Virus record (IMG/VR): IMGVR_UViG_3300034073_002480
Span: 1-64,000 of that record
Origin: a virus
Strand: one strand, 5' to 3'
Length of the DNA: 64,000 bases
The translations under genes were made by a program, and so were the position numbers. Positions 7,927 to 17,385 of the stretch are shown piece by piece. The notes below the pieces were generated by a model. The model did not search any database and was not told where the DNA came from. It was given only the letters and a program-made list of their open reading frames with translations. Positions within the stretch are counted from its first letter, which is position 1, and the number at the start of each line of letters is the position of its first letter.

Positions 7927-10371
7927 ATGATAACAAATATTCTTGACCAGTCGTTTGCTGACTTTGCAAAGCAAGCCAAGACCGTACTATCGTCAGATGA
8001 AGAAAAAGCTGTTGTGTCCCCACAAAGACAACGGTTGGACACACTCGCTTCATATTATACTAACCGTGTATCAGCCAATGAAACACAACTAATAACCAAG
8101 TACGCCGATTCTCTAGTCTCTGGTGGTCAACCACGATTACCTGATCCTCGTTTGTATATGCGTAGGGATTTGTTGGGTTTGGTGCAAGACTCCTATGCAT
8201 TAGGTATTGCTGATGCTTTGCAAGATTTGGAGGATGTCCAGTTCTTTGCTTTGCAAACTGATGCGGATTTTGCTGTATCACCTGATGATAAATTACAACG
8301 TGACATCGCAAAGCTGCAACGTGATATCCAAGCCTCACAGCAAATCGTAAGACAAGCCAAGACACTCAACCAATACACAAATACACTACAAAGCTTACAA
8401 CAACAAGCTCAAGCCCTAAACAACACGCAAGCTGCACAAACATTAAACCAGCTATCAGAACAGCTTGATGCAATCAAAACTAATAACACATTACGTTCTG
8501 TAGGTAAACTAGTCAATCAACAAATACAAAAAGGGCAATCTCAACAATCACAAGCACAAGCTACAGTAAAGCAACAGATAGCTGCCCAAGGATCACCAAA
8601 CACACAAGATTACTTAGTCAAAAGAGCCATAGAAGAGAAGTTACAGTACTTGGAGAACAGACGTGATTCTCTGGCATCAACACCCCCTGTAGTATTAGAC
8701 GAGGACAAGGATTTCTTTAGGTGGTATGCTGACAAGAGATTAGTACCTATTGCTAACAGATATCAGCAGGGTTTGGTGGACAAGAATAATGAAGCTAAAG
8801 AGATTGTAACAAAATATACGGAAGAAATCAACAAAGGAACAACAACACAAGCAGCTAAAGGTACAGCAACAGATAAGATTGTCCGTAAAATGCTAAACAT
8901 AGAAGATAAAGTGATAGCTAAAGGACGACCTATCAAAAGAGTGCAACGTGTTGTAGCTACAGAACTTGCTATTGCTTACAACATAGGTAGGCTCAAAGCA
9001 TACCTCAAAGCTGGCATACAATATGTAACTATATCAACATCTAATTATAGCCCTGAAGTTTGCGACTATTGTGAAACAACAGCAAAACAGACAGAAGGTG
9101 AGCCTATTAAAATATCATCTTTATTAAAAAATGCTTACAAAAATAAAGGTTTCAACAAAGATATAAAACCTATAATATCAGATTTACGATATTTACCTAA
9201 TCACCCTCATTGTTATTGTTTTTACAAACCACATCCTAAACAAGATCCAGAAGACAAACAGGAGTCAGCAGGTGTTTATGCCGACCCTAATAGTTGGAAG
9301 TTCATTCTTGGTGCGGGGTTAGGTGTGTCTTTAGCTTTTCTTGCTTTTGCTTTGACAACAGGACGTAAAATATCTGTACCACGTACCGTGCCATCAGCTT
9401 TACCTGTTCGTGTACCAAAAGCTATACCACAGGTAGTCAGTGATATACAACCTCAATCTATACCTGTACGTGCTATTCCACAATCTGATTTAGTAAGTCT
9501 ACCTGTACTACGGCAATATATAAAAAACTTATCATCTGAACAACAACAAGATTTTGCTGACATCATAACCTCTTCTTCTATGTCTCAACAAGAGAAAATA
9601 GCTGCTCTGTATACAGAAGCTGCTGCAAAAGGTTTAAACATAGAAGAAAAAATTGGAGATATAGTTGATACGATAGCACAACAAATACCACTAGTAAAAG
9701 GTGTACAACGGCAATTTTTACAAGATCAGGTTGCCAAAATAGATAATACTTTTGCAATAAAAAGCAAACTTTTGCTAAACAATATTGACAAACAAGAACA
9801 AAGGTTGTTGTCTATTATCCCTGATAATCCTGATAAAGTCACTATCACATCTATCCGCAACGTCCTGCGTGAAACTGATCGCAAATACATACAAAATCAA
9901 CTTGCATCTATACAAAAAGTAGAGGATTTGTTGTTACAATCATACAAAAAAACACTAGGAAAAACAAAACCTAACGATATAGAGTATCGTAATGAACTAT
10001 CGGAAAACATCAATAAGTTACAAGTTTACCGACAAAATTTGCTAGAACAGCAGCAAAGAGTGAAAAGCATCCAACAACAGTTAGCGGGATTAAAACCCCT
10101 CAACAAAACACAATTACGTGCGCTGGTATCTGATCGTATAGCTCGTGTTGAAGCTGCGTTGGACAGGGATACACAAGAGGCTTCACGGTTGTATAATTCG
10201 TTATTGGAATTTCTTGTTAGTCTACCACCAGAAGAAGCTAACCGTTATGCTGCGGTTGTACGTCGTTTGCGTGACAAAATAGAACCCACACAGTACAAAC
10301 GATATACAGGTGGATTGGTTGCTTTTTCTTCTATGAATCCAAAGTATACATCAACGAAAAGCTTCTTGTGA
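7927..10371 (+). CDS. Head morphogenesis protein (Mu F / SPP1 gp7-like) with long C-terminal extension
   Basis: 814 residues. The region around 330-440 (ATELAIAYNIGRLKAYLKAGI ... VCDYCE ... LPNHPHCYCFYKPH) carries the two CxxC-like pairs and the HPHC of the Mu gpF / SPP1 gp7 minor head family. A hydrophobic segment near residue 460 (ILGAGLGVSLAFLAFAL) follows, then about 330 residues of glutamine-rich predicted coiled coil. Family members are usually much shorter, so the membrane-like segment plus coiled coil is an unusual extension, perhaps for DNA delivery. A TATAAT lies only 7 bp before the ATG, so the message may be nearly leaderless. Confidence 0.85.
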   Translation: MITNILDQSFADFAKQAKTVLSSDEEKAVVSPQRQRLDTLASYYTNRVSANETQLITKYADSLVSGGQPRLPDPRLYMRRDLLGLVQDSYALGIADALQDLEDVQFFALQTDADFAVSPDDKLQRDIAKLQRDIQASQQIVRQAKTLNQYTNTLQSLQQQAQALNNTQAAQTLNQLSEQLDAIKTNNTLRSVGKLVNQQIQKGQSQQSQAQATVKQQIAAQGSPNTQDYLVKRAIEEKLQYLENRRDSLASTPPVVLDEDKDFFRWYADKRLVPIANRYQQGLVDKNNEAKEIVTKYTEEINKGTTTQAAKGTATDKIVRKMLNIEDKVIAKGRPIKRVQRVVATELAIAYNIGRLKAYLKAGIQYVTISTSNYSPEVCDYCETTAKQTEGEPIKISSLLKNAYKNKGFNKDIKPIISDLRYLPNHPHCYCFYKPHPKQDPEDKQESAGVYADPNSWKFILGAGLGVSLAFLAFALTTGRKISVPRTVPSALPVRVPKAIPQVVSDIQPQSIPVRAIPQSDLVSLPVLRQYIKNLSSEQQQDFADIITSSSMSQQEKIAALYTEAAAKGLNIEEKIGDIVDTIAQQIPLVKGVQRQFLQDQVAKIDNTFAIKSKLLLNNIDKQEQRLLSIIPDNPDKVTITSIRNVLRETDRKYIQNQLASIQKVEDLLLQSYKKTLGKTKPNDIEYRNELSENINKLQVYRQNLLEQQQRVKSIQQQLAGLKPLNKTQLRALVSDRIARVEAALDRDTQEASRLYNSLLEFLVSLPPEEANRYAAVVRRLRDKIEPTQYKRYTGGLVAFSSMNPKYTSTKSFL

Positions 10372-12570
10372 ACCACCATTAATAACACGTCTAATTCTAT
10401 CCCAGTTTTCACGAGCAAAATACCCTTCAAACCCATGACCAGCTAATATATCTGTAGCTGTTTTTTTATTAGGTCTTTCTGTGATTATAGTGTTAATATT
10501 TTCTTTATTACCACGTGACAATACAGAGTTAGCTAACATATCATCTCTATTGATAAACGTAACTGTATCAACCACACGAGTGTCTTCTATCTTTGTGATA
10601 CCTGTATAAGGTACACCAAAACTCACAGCACGAGCTTTACTGACATTGCGTAATTTCGATAAGTCAGAAGCTGCTGCTACTGTAGCTACACCACCTGCGG
10701 AGTACCCAACCATAACTTTATTAGCGTTAGGTCGTATTTTTTCTATAGCACGTTGGTAAGCTGCAATTTCGATAGAATCTTTGTTGTAACCTTTTGTGAA
10801 AGGATTAATAGCGAATTTCTCCCACCAGTCTTTTAGTGTCTGTTTTAAAGGATTTTTACTTGTTAACCCTGTTGAGTCAAGCTCTAAGTTATCGAGGTCT
10901 AAAATAGCCCATTTGTCATCACGTTGTTGCATTTTTGACAAGTAATCATTTTTAATCAATGTACCACCCTTGCCATTCATGTTGATACCACCTTTGACGG
11001 TTATCACAGTGTCAGCATCACCTATAGCTGTACGTAGTGTCTGCCCTCGAAATAACTTACGTCCTGTGACAAGATCATCAGCCATCTCTTCAATCATACG
11101 TGCGCGTTTGGGGAGATTCGCGTCCCAATTTGAGCGTGCTAAAGTCGTCAAACCAGAGTCAATACCTTGCACCAAGAACTTACCACCTATAGCTGTGACT
11201 GTGACACCACCAACAACTAACGCCCCAGTTGCTAATTTCTGTGCGGTATCAGAACCAACGCCTTTTTCTTCTATGTTACCAGCGATGTCTGTGCGTAATT
11301 TTTGTACTAGATTTTGGTTTTCCAAAGCTTTATCACGTTTAGCTGTATATGCACGTACAAGTTTACCATTACGAATATAGGACTTTACTTTCACCTCTTG
11401 CTCAGGTGCTGCGAACTCTGCCATAGAAGGAAAAAGTCTGTGGTAGTTAGCCCAAGCTTGTTGCTCTAACCGACTATACTGTGCTTGTCTCTTTTGTTGA
11501 CGTATATATGGGTTACGAGCTATATTCTGTTGATAATCAACTTGGTAATTTTGTGGTTGGAATGGTGTTTTGTCTTGTCTGTTTCTATATATGATCTGGT
11601 CAACTTTAGATCTTGTTTCAGGATGTGATAAATACATACCGTATTCATGTTGTTTAGCCCATTCAGTTTCACCTTGGTAGGGGTCTTTTACCCACTTAAC
11701 TTTTTGCTTACCACGATCAATAACTATAGCATCTTTTTTTGACCTTAAAGGTATCCAAGCTGTCCCAGCGTCAGACTTATCCATGATAGATACGTATTTA
11801 GATCTAGGTGCAGCTAAATCCCATGTTGGCGACCCTAAACCAAAACCTTGTATATCTTTTAATCCCAAAGTATCTCCTATTTCTTGTGCTTCTTTTACAG
11901 CCATACCACCACCTGATGCTGTTACAAAAGTAATAGGTTTATCTGTTCTTTTTCTTACACTAGCCGCAAGTCCAGCTAATTCTTCAGCAGTTTTATTACC
12001 TTGAGTTGCATTACGCCACAACAAAGGTGGAACTCTTGCATATCGTTTTACTAGATCAGATTCCCATCCAAGATCGTTGTACAAATTTTCAACAGATAAT
12101 ACAAGATGGTTAGGATAATCTTTTTTAAGATATTCATGTATACCTAAAGTATGTTGCCCTTTTACACCAGCAAACCCACCTGTAGCTATAATTACACCCT
12201 CATATTGACTGAAATCATCAGGTAATTTTTGAGGATTAGCTTTAGATAAAAAACGAAGATCGGGAATATCTGGTTGTGTCAGTATCCGTGTTGCTGCGTT
12301 ACGTACCTGTGTTTGGTGTCGATTAATTACAAAAGCACGAGTACCAGCAGCTAAACCAACCAACCCTAAACCAGCAACTGCAACATTGAAAGGTACGTTA
12401 GCACCAGTTTTAATACTATTGACTAACGCATTATCTACAGCAGGGTTTTTACTTTGCTCACCTTCTCTTCTATGTTGTCTAACAGTTACTAACTTACCTT
12501 TTTGTAATCTTTGGTAAGTTTTTACCTCTTCTTTTTCAGTAAAACTAGCAAGTTCATTTGCAAATATCAT
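10351..12570 (-). CDS. Double lipase-like (alpha/beta hydrolase) membrane protein
   Basis: 739 residues made of two similar units. Unit 1 (1-385) has a tag VKTYQRLQKGKLVTV (16-30), a hydrophobic segment (62-78) and a hydrolase-like domain with TASGGGMA (Ser219), aspartates at 264/267 and His308 (KQHEYGMYL). Unit 2 (385-739) repeats the plan: VKSYIRNGKLVRAY (395-408), a hydrophobic segment (446-463), GYSAGGVA (Ser624), RDD (676-677) and AGHGFEGYF (His712). Each unit therefore has a possible Ser-Asp-His triad in lipase order. The gene overlaps the upstream paralogue by ATGA and converges on the head gene. The substrate is unknown. A phospholipase or esterase role is an inference. Confidence 0.65.
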   Translation of the reverse strand: MIFANELASFTEKEEVKTYQRLQKGKLVTVRQHRREGEQSKNPAVDNALVNSIKTGANVPFNVAVAGLGLVGLAAGTRAFVINRHQTQVRNAATRILTQPDIPDLRFLSKANPQKLPDDFSQYEGVIIATGGFAGVKGQHTLGIHEYLKKDYPNHLVLSVENLYNDLGWESDLVKRYARVPPLLWRNATQGNKTAEELAGLAASVRKRTDKPITFVTASGGGMAVKEAQEIGDTLGLKDIQGFGLGSPTWDLAAPRSKYVSIMDKSDAGTAWIPLRSKKDAIVIDRGKQKVKWVKDPYQGETEWAKQHEYGMYLSHPETRSKVDQIIYRNRQDKTPFQPQNYQVDYQQNIARNPYIRQQKRQAQYSRLEQQAWANYHRLFPSMAEFAAPEQEVKVKSYIRNGKLVRAYTAKRDKALENQNLVQKLRTDIAGNIEEKGVGSDTAQKLATGALVVGGVTVTAIGGKFLVQGIDSGLTTLARSNWDANLPKRARMIEEMADDLVTGRKLFRGQTLRTAIGDADTVITVKGGINMNGKGGTLIKNDYLSKMQQRDDKWAILDLDNLELDSTGLTSKNPLKQTLKDWWEKFAINPFTKGYNKDSIEIAAYQRAIEKIRPNANKVMVGYSAGGVATVAAASDLSKLRNVSKARAVSFGVPYTGITKIEDTRVVDTVTFINRDDMLANSVLSRGNKENINTIITERPNKKTATDILAGHGFEGYFARENWDRIRRVINGGSQEAFR

Positions 12571-13550
12571 CTGTTAATTACCTTATCTAATATTTTAATT
12601 ACTTCTGGATTTCTGAGGTAAGATCTATGATTATGTTCCATAGCTTTTATTTTTAATCTTTCTGTAATTGATAAACCATATACCCTACTAGTATCAAATG
12701 TACCACGAACACGTACAATATCTTTTTTGTTGACAGCAGGGGTTAGTTGAAATAAATCATTACCTGACATTACAGATATATAAGGTGACTTAGGTTGTGC
12801 TAATGCAAAAGTAGGACTACCAAGACCTATACCAGATATATTTTTTACATTTAGCTTATCCGTTATCTCTTGTGCATTTTTAATAGCCATCCCACCACCA
12901 CTTGTTGCTATAAATGTTATAGGTTTATCTGTTTGTTTACGTATATTATAAGCTACTTCAGCAAGATCTTCTGCTGTCTTATTCCCATTTATAGCTGACT
13001 TAAATAATAGATCTGGTGTAGCTTTAGCTCTTTGCAAAAAGTCTGTACTAGCCGTATCAAATTCTTTATTCTCTACAGATAATACTAATGATTTACGATA
13101 TTTACGTGCAAGATTAGCTCGGAGATCATTTGCACTATGCCCTAAAGCACCTGTAAAACCACCAGTAGTGATTACTATATTATCGTACTTATTAAAATCA
13201 GTAATAGTTGATGGGTTATATTTAGAGTACTTTTTAAAATCTGTTATTGGCGAAGCTTTTTCTATACGTGCAGCTGCTTTGTTTATATTCTGTGCATATT
13301 TAGTTTGTATTACTTGTTTTGTAGCAGCAGATATACCAACCAATGATAAACCAGCTAGAGCTAAAGTACCACCTACTATTGCACCTGTATTAACTTTATT
13401 TCTAAGGTCTTTATCTTGCTGTTCATTTAATTGTTCTTTTCTACCACCATCTCTTGCATGTTGTTTGACAGTGATCAAACGACCTTTAGATAACCTTGTA
13501 TAAGATTTTACTTTTTCATTTTTTTGGAAGTCAACTAATAGATATATCAT
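12567..13550 (-). CDS. Lipase-like (alpha/beta hydrolase) membrane protein, paralogue
   Basis: 327 residues, a close relative of unit 1 of the downstream gene. Its parts are the N-terminal peptide MIYLLVDF, tag VKSYTRLSKGRLITVKQH (14-31), hydrophobic segment (57-76), and a Rossmann-like core with VITTGGFTG (126-134). Further on are the nucleophile motif ATSGGGMA (Ser217), GSPTF, Asp265 in SGNDLFQL and a histidine pair in EHNHRSYL (306/308). GNKTAEDLAEVAYNIRKQTD is nearly identical to the paralogue. It overlaps both the XRE gene upstream and its paralogue downstream by ATGA, so all three form one operon. Confidence 0.65.
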   Translation of the reverse strand: MIYLLVDFQKNEKVKSYTRLSKGRLITVKQHARDGGRKEQLNEQQDKDLRNKVNTGAIVGGTLALAGLSLVGISAATKQVIQTKYAQNINKAAARIEKASPITDFKKYSKYNPSTITDFNKYDNIVITTGGFTGALGHSANDLRANLARKYRKSLVLSVENKEFDTASTDFLQRAKATPDLLFKSAINGNKTAEDLAEVAYNIRKQTDKPITFIATSGGGMAIKNAQEITDKLNVKNISGIGLGSPTFALAQPKSPYISVMSGNDLFQLTPAVNKKDIVRVRGTFDTSRVYGLSITERLKIKAMEHNHRSYLRNPEVIKILDKVINR

Positions 13551-13771
13551 AGATCACTAAAAAAATAAATTACTGGTTTCTTATACACTTGTGCAAAGCT
13601 GACAACATCTTCAACAGATATTTGTCGTTTATCAAGCTCTGACATAGAAACAAAGTCAGTAGCTCTATGTAATGCAGCAGCTACATCTTTTTGTTTAAGA
13701 TCTAAATCTTCTCTTGTTTCTCGTAGTTTTTGTGCTACTTTAGCGTTAACAGAGTATTTGGGGGACACCAT
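13547..13771 (-). CDS. XRE-family helix-turn-helix regulator
   Basis: 74 residues. VAQKLRETREDLDLKQKDVAAALHRATDFVSMSEL fits a Cro/C1-type helix-turn-helix, although the recognition helix region is slightly unusual. RQISVEDVVSFAQVYKKPVIYFF is the typical following segment of XRE proteins with short C-termini. It is the first gene of the operon with the two lipase-like genes and is divergent from the protease gene, so it probably represses its own operon. The C-terminus ends FFSDL. Confidence 0.8.
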   Translation of the reverse strand: MVSPKYSVNAKVAQKLRETREDLDLKQKDVAAALHRATDFVSMSELDKRQISVEDVVSFAQVYKKPVIYFFSDL

Positions 13772-13853
13772 GTTCGATTTTTTATCGTTTTTGTTTGCAT
13801 CTCTATATGATCTAGTATATCTTAAAAATAGTAATAAAAAACATTACTGTGAT

Positions 13854-14807
13854 ATGAATAAACAAAAATCTACCACTACATATTTTGCAGGTAAGTCAGC
13901 CTCATTGCTGTCTACCTTTACACAAGATTCTAGTGGTTGTATTACTAAAGATGCTATCCTTATGCTAGAAGGTACATTACCAGATTCTAAAGGTGTGGTA
14001 CATACTTTTACAGCAGATAGATTAGCACAAATTGCTGACAATACAAATGCAGCATTGCAAGAAGGTGTTAAACTTCCTGTTCTTTTAGAACATGAAAAAA
14101 CAGCTTTGGCAACTGTAGGTAATGCTAACAATGCAGAACTATATGTAAAAACAGTAACAGAAGAAGATATTGCAAAGATTAATCCAAAAGCAACTAAATT
14201 ACTAGGCAAGGCAGCACTATTTGTACGTAATCTAGTTATTCAAACACCTGAAGTTGTTTCTAAAGTACTGGAAGGTACAGCTAGTTCTGTTTCTATGGGT
14301 TTGGATCTTTTAACTGATTCTCTTAAGGAAATCTCTTTAGTAGGTATCCCTGCTTGGGAACACGCCACTCTATATGCTAAACATACGCAGAAAGATGCTA
14401 AATTCTCTGCGTTGACATGGGATGAAGATGGTGAACAAGAGGATACCTTAGAAGAAAAAGAAGAAGAATACGAAAAGCTTACTGAACAACTCTGGGGTTA
14501 TCTTCGCAACATCTATACTGCTGATGAAGCTGAACTGAAAGGTAAAGATCCATCACAATTAGTAGACGTTACTTTATATGGTTTTGTTGAACGTGTGAAA
14601 AAATTGCTAGACCTTGATGGTTTAGGTGCTGATTCTGATGTTGTTGCACAACAAGCACAAGCACAAGGCGTTGGAATGCCAACATATAAAGCTAGTAAGT
14701 ACAGAGCAGCTAACTTTGCATTTGCGAATATGTTGAATAAAAAGCTTATAGTAAAACCAACTGGTCGTGCTGTAAAAACAAAATACTCTGTGAGAGGTAA
14801 GAAATAA
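13854..14807 (+). CDS. Prohead maturation protease (Mu gpI-like)
   Basis: 317 residues from the ATG at 13854. An in-frame ATG at 13758 would run back into the divergent promoter region. Residues about 33-175 carry the capsid protease pattern: LLEHEKTA (His80), then ASSVSMGLD (Ser147) and LKEISLVGIPAWEHATLY (158-174), the typical strand after the serine in Mu I-type and related capsid proteases. The C-terminal acidic then basic region (KKLIVKPTGRAVKTKY) may act as scaffold or be trimmed. It heads the capsid gene row. Confidence 0.85.
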   Translation: MNKQKSTTTYFAGKSASLLSTFTQDSSGCITKDAILMLEGTLPDSKGVVHTFTADRLAQIADNTNAALQEGVKLPVLLEHEKTALATVGNANNAELYVKTVTEEDIAKINPKATKLLGKAALFVRNLVIQTPEVVSKVLEGTASSVSMGLDLLTDSLKEISLVGIPAWEHATLYAKHTQKDAKFSALTWDEDGEQEDTLEEKEEEYEKLTEQLWGYLRNIYTADEAELKGKDPSQLVDVTLYGFVERVKKLLDLDGLGADSDVVAQQAQAQGVGMPTYKASKYRAANFAFANMLNKKLIVKPTGRAVKTKYSVRGKK

Positions 14808-15662
14808 ATGAGTACTTTAGGTACATTCGCTAAATTTAGTAGTGAAGCTAATTTTGCCAGAGGTAAGAAAAAAGCAACTACATATACTGTCGATACTTCA
14901 ACTCCACCTTCGGGAATGATTGAAATGAAACCAGCACCAAAAGCTGCAACTCCAGCAGCAAAGCCAACATCTATGGTTCAGTACCCTCAAGGTGCTAATC
15001 TTCCCATGAAGTCAAAGCAACGTATGAAAGGTTCTCGATTAGAGAAGTTGCGTGGTATTAAAAACCGTAACATCATGATCGGTTCTGGTTTGGGTCTAGC
15101 TGGACTAGGTACTTTAGGTGCTATTGCATATAACAACCGTGACTCTAAGAAACGTGCTGATATGTCTGCAAATACAGCTTTTGCTAACTTTGTATCAAAA
15201 GATAAAAAAGATGCAGTAAAAGCTATGACACAAACAGGTAATGCTGATGCTGATGCGGTTATTAAAAAAGTACGTGACGAAACCCGCAAAGCACGTAGAA
15301 AAGAACTTGGTAATTTGAAAAAACAACAAGGTTTTGAATCTGCTGCTGATCGTGGGGATGTTTACAAAAATGCTAAAGGTGGTGAATACATCAATCGTAC
15401 TTTAGCAGCTGCTGGTAGTCCTGAACGTGCTTTGATTGCTCAAGGTAAACGTAGCAAGAATGAATTTGTTCAGAATATTGCTAAAGGTGCTGAAAACATC
15501 GGTGGTGCTGGCTATAAAGCTGGTGCAACAGGTTTACGCAAAGTAGGTAACGCGATTGCAGGTCGTACTTTAACAGGTAAGGCTGTACGCTTAGGTGCTG
15601 CTGGTATTGGCTTGTCAGCAATTGGTGGTGCTATGAAGCGCAACCGTCAAGAAAATCAATAA
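14808..15662 (+). CDS. Basic internal head protein candidate
   Basis: 284 residues starting one base after the protease stop. The N-terminus (FAKFSSEANFARGKKK) is followed by a proline/alanine-rich linker, a short hydrophobic segment (MIGSGLGLAGLGTLGAIAY, about 97-115) and a strongly basic helical region. Basic proteins beside the protease are often internal head proteins packaged with DNA. AxF motifs (ANFARG, FANFVSK) resemble those in neighbouring capsid proteins and may be cleavage sites. I do not recognise a family. Confidence 0.7.
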   Translation: MSTLGTFAKFSSEANFARGKKKATTYTVDTSTPPSGMIEMKPAPKAATPAAKPTSMVQYPQGANLPMKSKQRMKGSRLEKLRGIKNRNIMIGSGLGLAGLGTLGAIAYNNRDSKKRADMSANTAFANFVSKDKKDAVKAMTQTGNADADAVIKKVRDETRKARRKELGNLKKQQGFESAADRGDVYKNAKGGEYINRTLAAAGSPERALIAQGKRSKNEFVQNIAKGAENIGGAGYKAGATGLRKVGNAIAGRTLTGKAVRLGAAGIGLSAIGGAMKRNRQENQ

Positions 15663-15671
15663 GAGGTAAAA

Positions 15672-16478
15672 ATGTATAATATTGAACCAGGCAACAAATA
15701 CGGAGAAGCGTTATTAGCGTTGATCCAAGATGAATATGAAACAGTTGATGATGGTTTGTTTACTATCGCATCTGTTCTGCAAGAAGAAGGTTATGAGGTT
15801 ACTGACGAAGATATCGTAGCTATCATTGAAGACGGTTCTATTGAAGATCTAGAGCAAGAAACTTTTGATCTTATCTCATCTGTTTTTGACCAAACACAAG
15901 ATGAAGATGTTTACAATGGTTTGTTAGCTACTGCTATGGACGCTAGTGGTTTGTTAGACCTTGATGCAGAACTCAGCGATGAGGATAATGACATTCAAGA
16001 AGAATATGAGACTGTAGAAGAAAATGCTCCTGTAGGTGCTTATTCTGCATCTCGTGGTCGTACCGCATCTTTCTCTGCTCCAGATCCCCGTGTAGCAGAA
16101 CTCGAAGCTCGTCTTGCAACTGTTGAAACTTTCAGCGTTGTTAAAGATCGGTTGGCGAACATCAATGCTAAGGCTGAGTTTGGTGTTCAAGAAGGTTGGT
16201 TGCCTCCTGTAGCTAAACAAGCTCTTGTTGCTAATTTCAACCGTGAAGAAGATATGGTTGCTTCTTTTTCTATGTTAGCTGACAAAAATGGTGTTGACCT
16301 CGATACTCAACTACACGCTATGGAATTTGCATTGGAACTATTCAAGCGTTGTGGTAATCTCGTGGATTTCAACCAATACGTCAACGAAGATATTGATCCT
16401 GAAGAAGAAGCTCGTTTCTCTGCTATTGATGCAGCCGCTAAGCGTTCTTTGCAAGCCATTGGTTTATTTAATAAGTAA
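15672..16478 (+). CDS. Capsid scaffold-like acidic protein
   Basis: 268 residues, very acidic in the first 120 (EDGSIEDLEQETFDLIS, SDEDNDIQEEYETVEE), with a probable coiled coil at about 138-160 (APDPRVAELEARLATVETF). Position between protease and capsid protein, acidity and helical content fit a scaffolding protein. TASFSAPD, ARFSAID and ASFSML may be protease sites. A Shine-Dalgarno AGAGG precedes the ATG. Confidence 0.7.
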   Translation: MYNIEPGNKYGEALLALIQDEYETVDDGLFTIASVLQEEGYEVTDEDIVAIIEDGSIEDLEQETFDLISSVFDQTQDEDVYNGLLATAMDASGLLDLDAELSDEDNDIQEEYETVEENAPVGAYSASRGRTASFSAPDPRVAELEARLATVETFSVVKDRLANINAKAEFGVQEGWLPPVAKQALVANFNREEDMVASFSMLADKNGVDLDTQLHAMEFALELFKRCGNLVDFNQYVNEDIDPEEEARFSAIDAAAKRSLQAIGLFNK

Positions 16479-16487
16479 GAGGTAGAA

Positions 16488-17366
16488 ATGTCTTATATCA
16501 AACGTGAAAATCCTATTGTACAGGATCTTCCTATTTTATTTAACAAAGATGGGGCGCAATATCCTCGCTCTGTTGTTGTTTCGGGTGCTGATGTTGCTGC
16601 TGATGCTAACGGCAATAAAATCATCCCTGCTGGTTCTTTTGTCACCAAGACTGGTTCTGTAGCTCGATTTCTAGCACGTTCCACTGTTACGGTTGCTTTC
16701 ACAACTGGTGCAGCAACTGGTACTGTCGCTGCTCCTTTTAATACGTTCAAAGCTGGTGATGCTTTGTACTTAGTTGAGCCATTTGCAACTGTTACAATTG
16801 GTGGTACATACCTAGCAACTGAACGTGTCAAAGTCACAATCGGTGGTTATGCTGTTACTCCTGTTACTGGTTCCACTGTTAACGCCACTATCGCTTCTAC
16901 GGTTGCAGCTGCTATTAATGCTGACCCTAATCAATCTGTTTTGGTTAAGGCTATTGCTAGTGGTGCTGTTATCTACATCTATGGTAAGGACGGTGTTACT
17001 GCTCATTCTCTAACCACTGCTGCTCGTAACGCAGCGGATAGCGGTGCATCTGCAAGTGGTACTTCTACTGCTTCTGATTCTGCTTTGGTCTACAGCAACA
17101 CTCCTTTAGGTACTATTAGTAGCGTATCAACTGCTGGTGTTATTACTCTCGGTGCTAACTCTGCTGTAGCTGCTCCTGTTGGCGCTCGTGTAGGTGTTCG
17201 TTTTGGTGAACTTCTCGGTGTCTTTGAACATAGTATTGACTTCAATACCTTGCCTTCTAAGGATATCGCCCCTGTATTTGGTTGTGACACTGGTATCTAT
17301 ACTGTGAACCTACCTTATGTTGATGAAGACATCAAGCGTCGTCTCAACCGCTTTGTATTTTATTAA
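16488..17366 (+). CDS. Capsid decoration or head fibre-type protein
   Basis: 292 residues, rich in Ala, Thr, Gly, Ser and Val and clearly beta. NGNKIIPAGSFVTKTGS (about 43-59) resembles phage head decoration proteins, and the final 60 residues (GVRFGELLGVFEHSIDF ... IYTVNLPYVDEDIKRRLNRFV) form a separate block. It lies directly before the major capsid gene, the usual position of a decoration protein. An AGAGG Shine-Dalgarno precedes the start. Confidence 0.7.
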   Translation: MSYIKRENPIVQDLPILFNKDGAQYPRSVVVSGADVAADANGNKIIPAGSFVTKTGSVARFLARSTVTVAFTTGAATGTVAAPFNTFKAGDALYLVEPFATVTIGGTYLATERVKVTIGGYAVTPVTGSTVNATIASTVAAAINADPNQSVLVKAIASGAVIYIYGKDGVTAHSLTTAARNAADSGASASGTSTASDSALVYSNTPLGTISSVSTAGVITLGANSAVAAPVGARVGVRFGELLGVFEHSIDFNTLPSKDIAPVFGCDTGIYTVNLPYVDEDIKRRLNRFVFY

Positions 17367-17385
17367 TTTGAAAGGAGAATGAAAA

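Noticed and set aside
13758-13853. Start of the prohead protease at 13758
   Set aside because: This would cross the divergent start of the XRE gene and add a hydrophobic stretch. The ATG at 13854 fits the domain.
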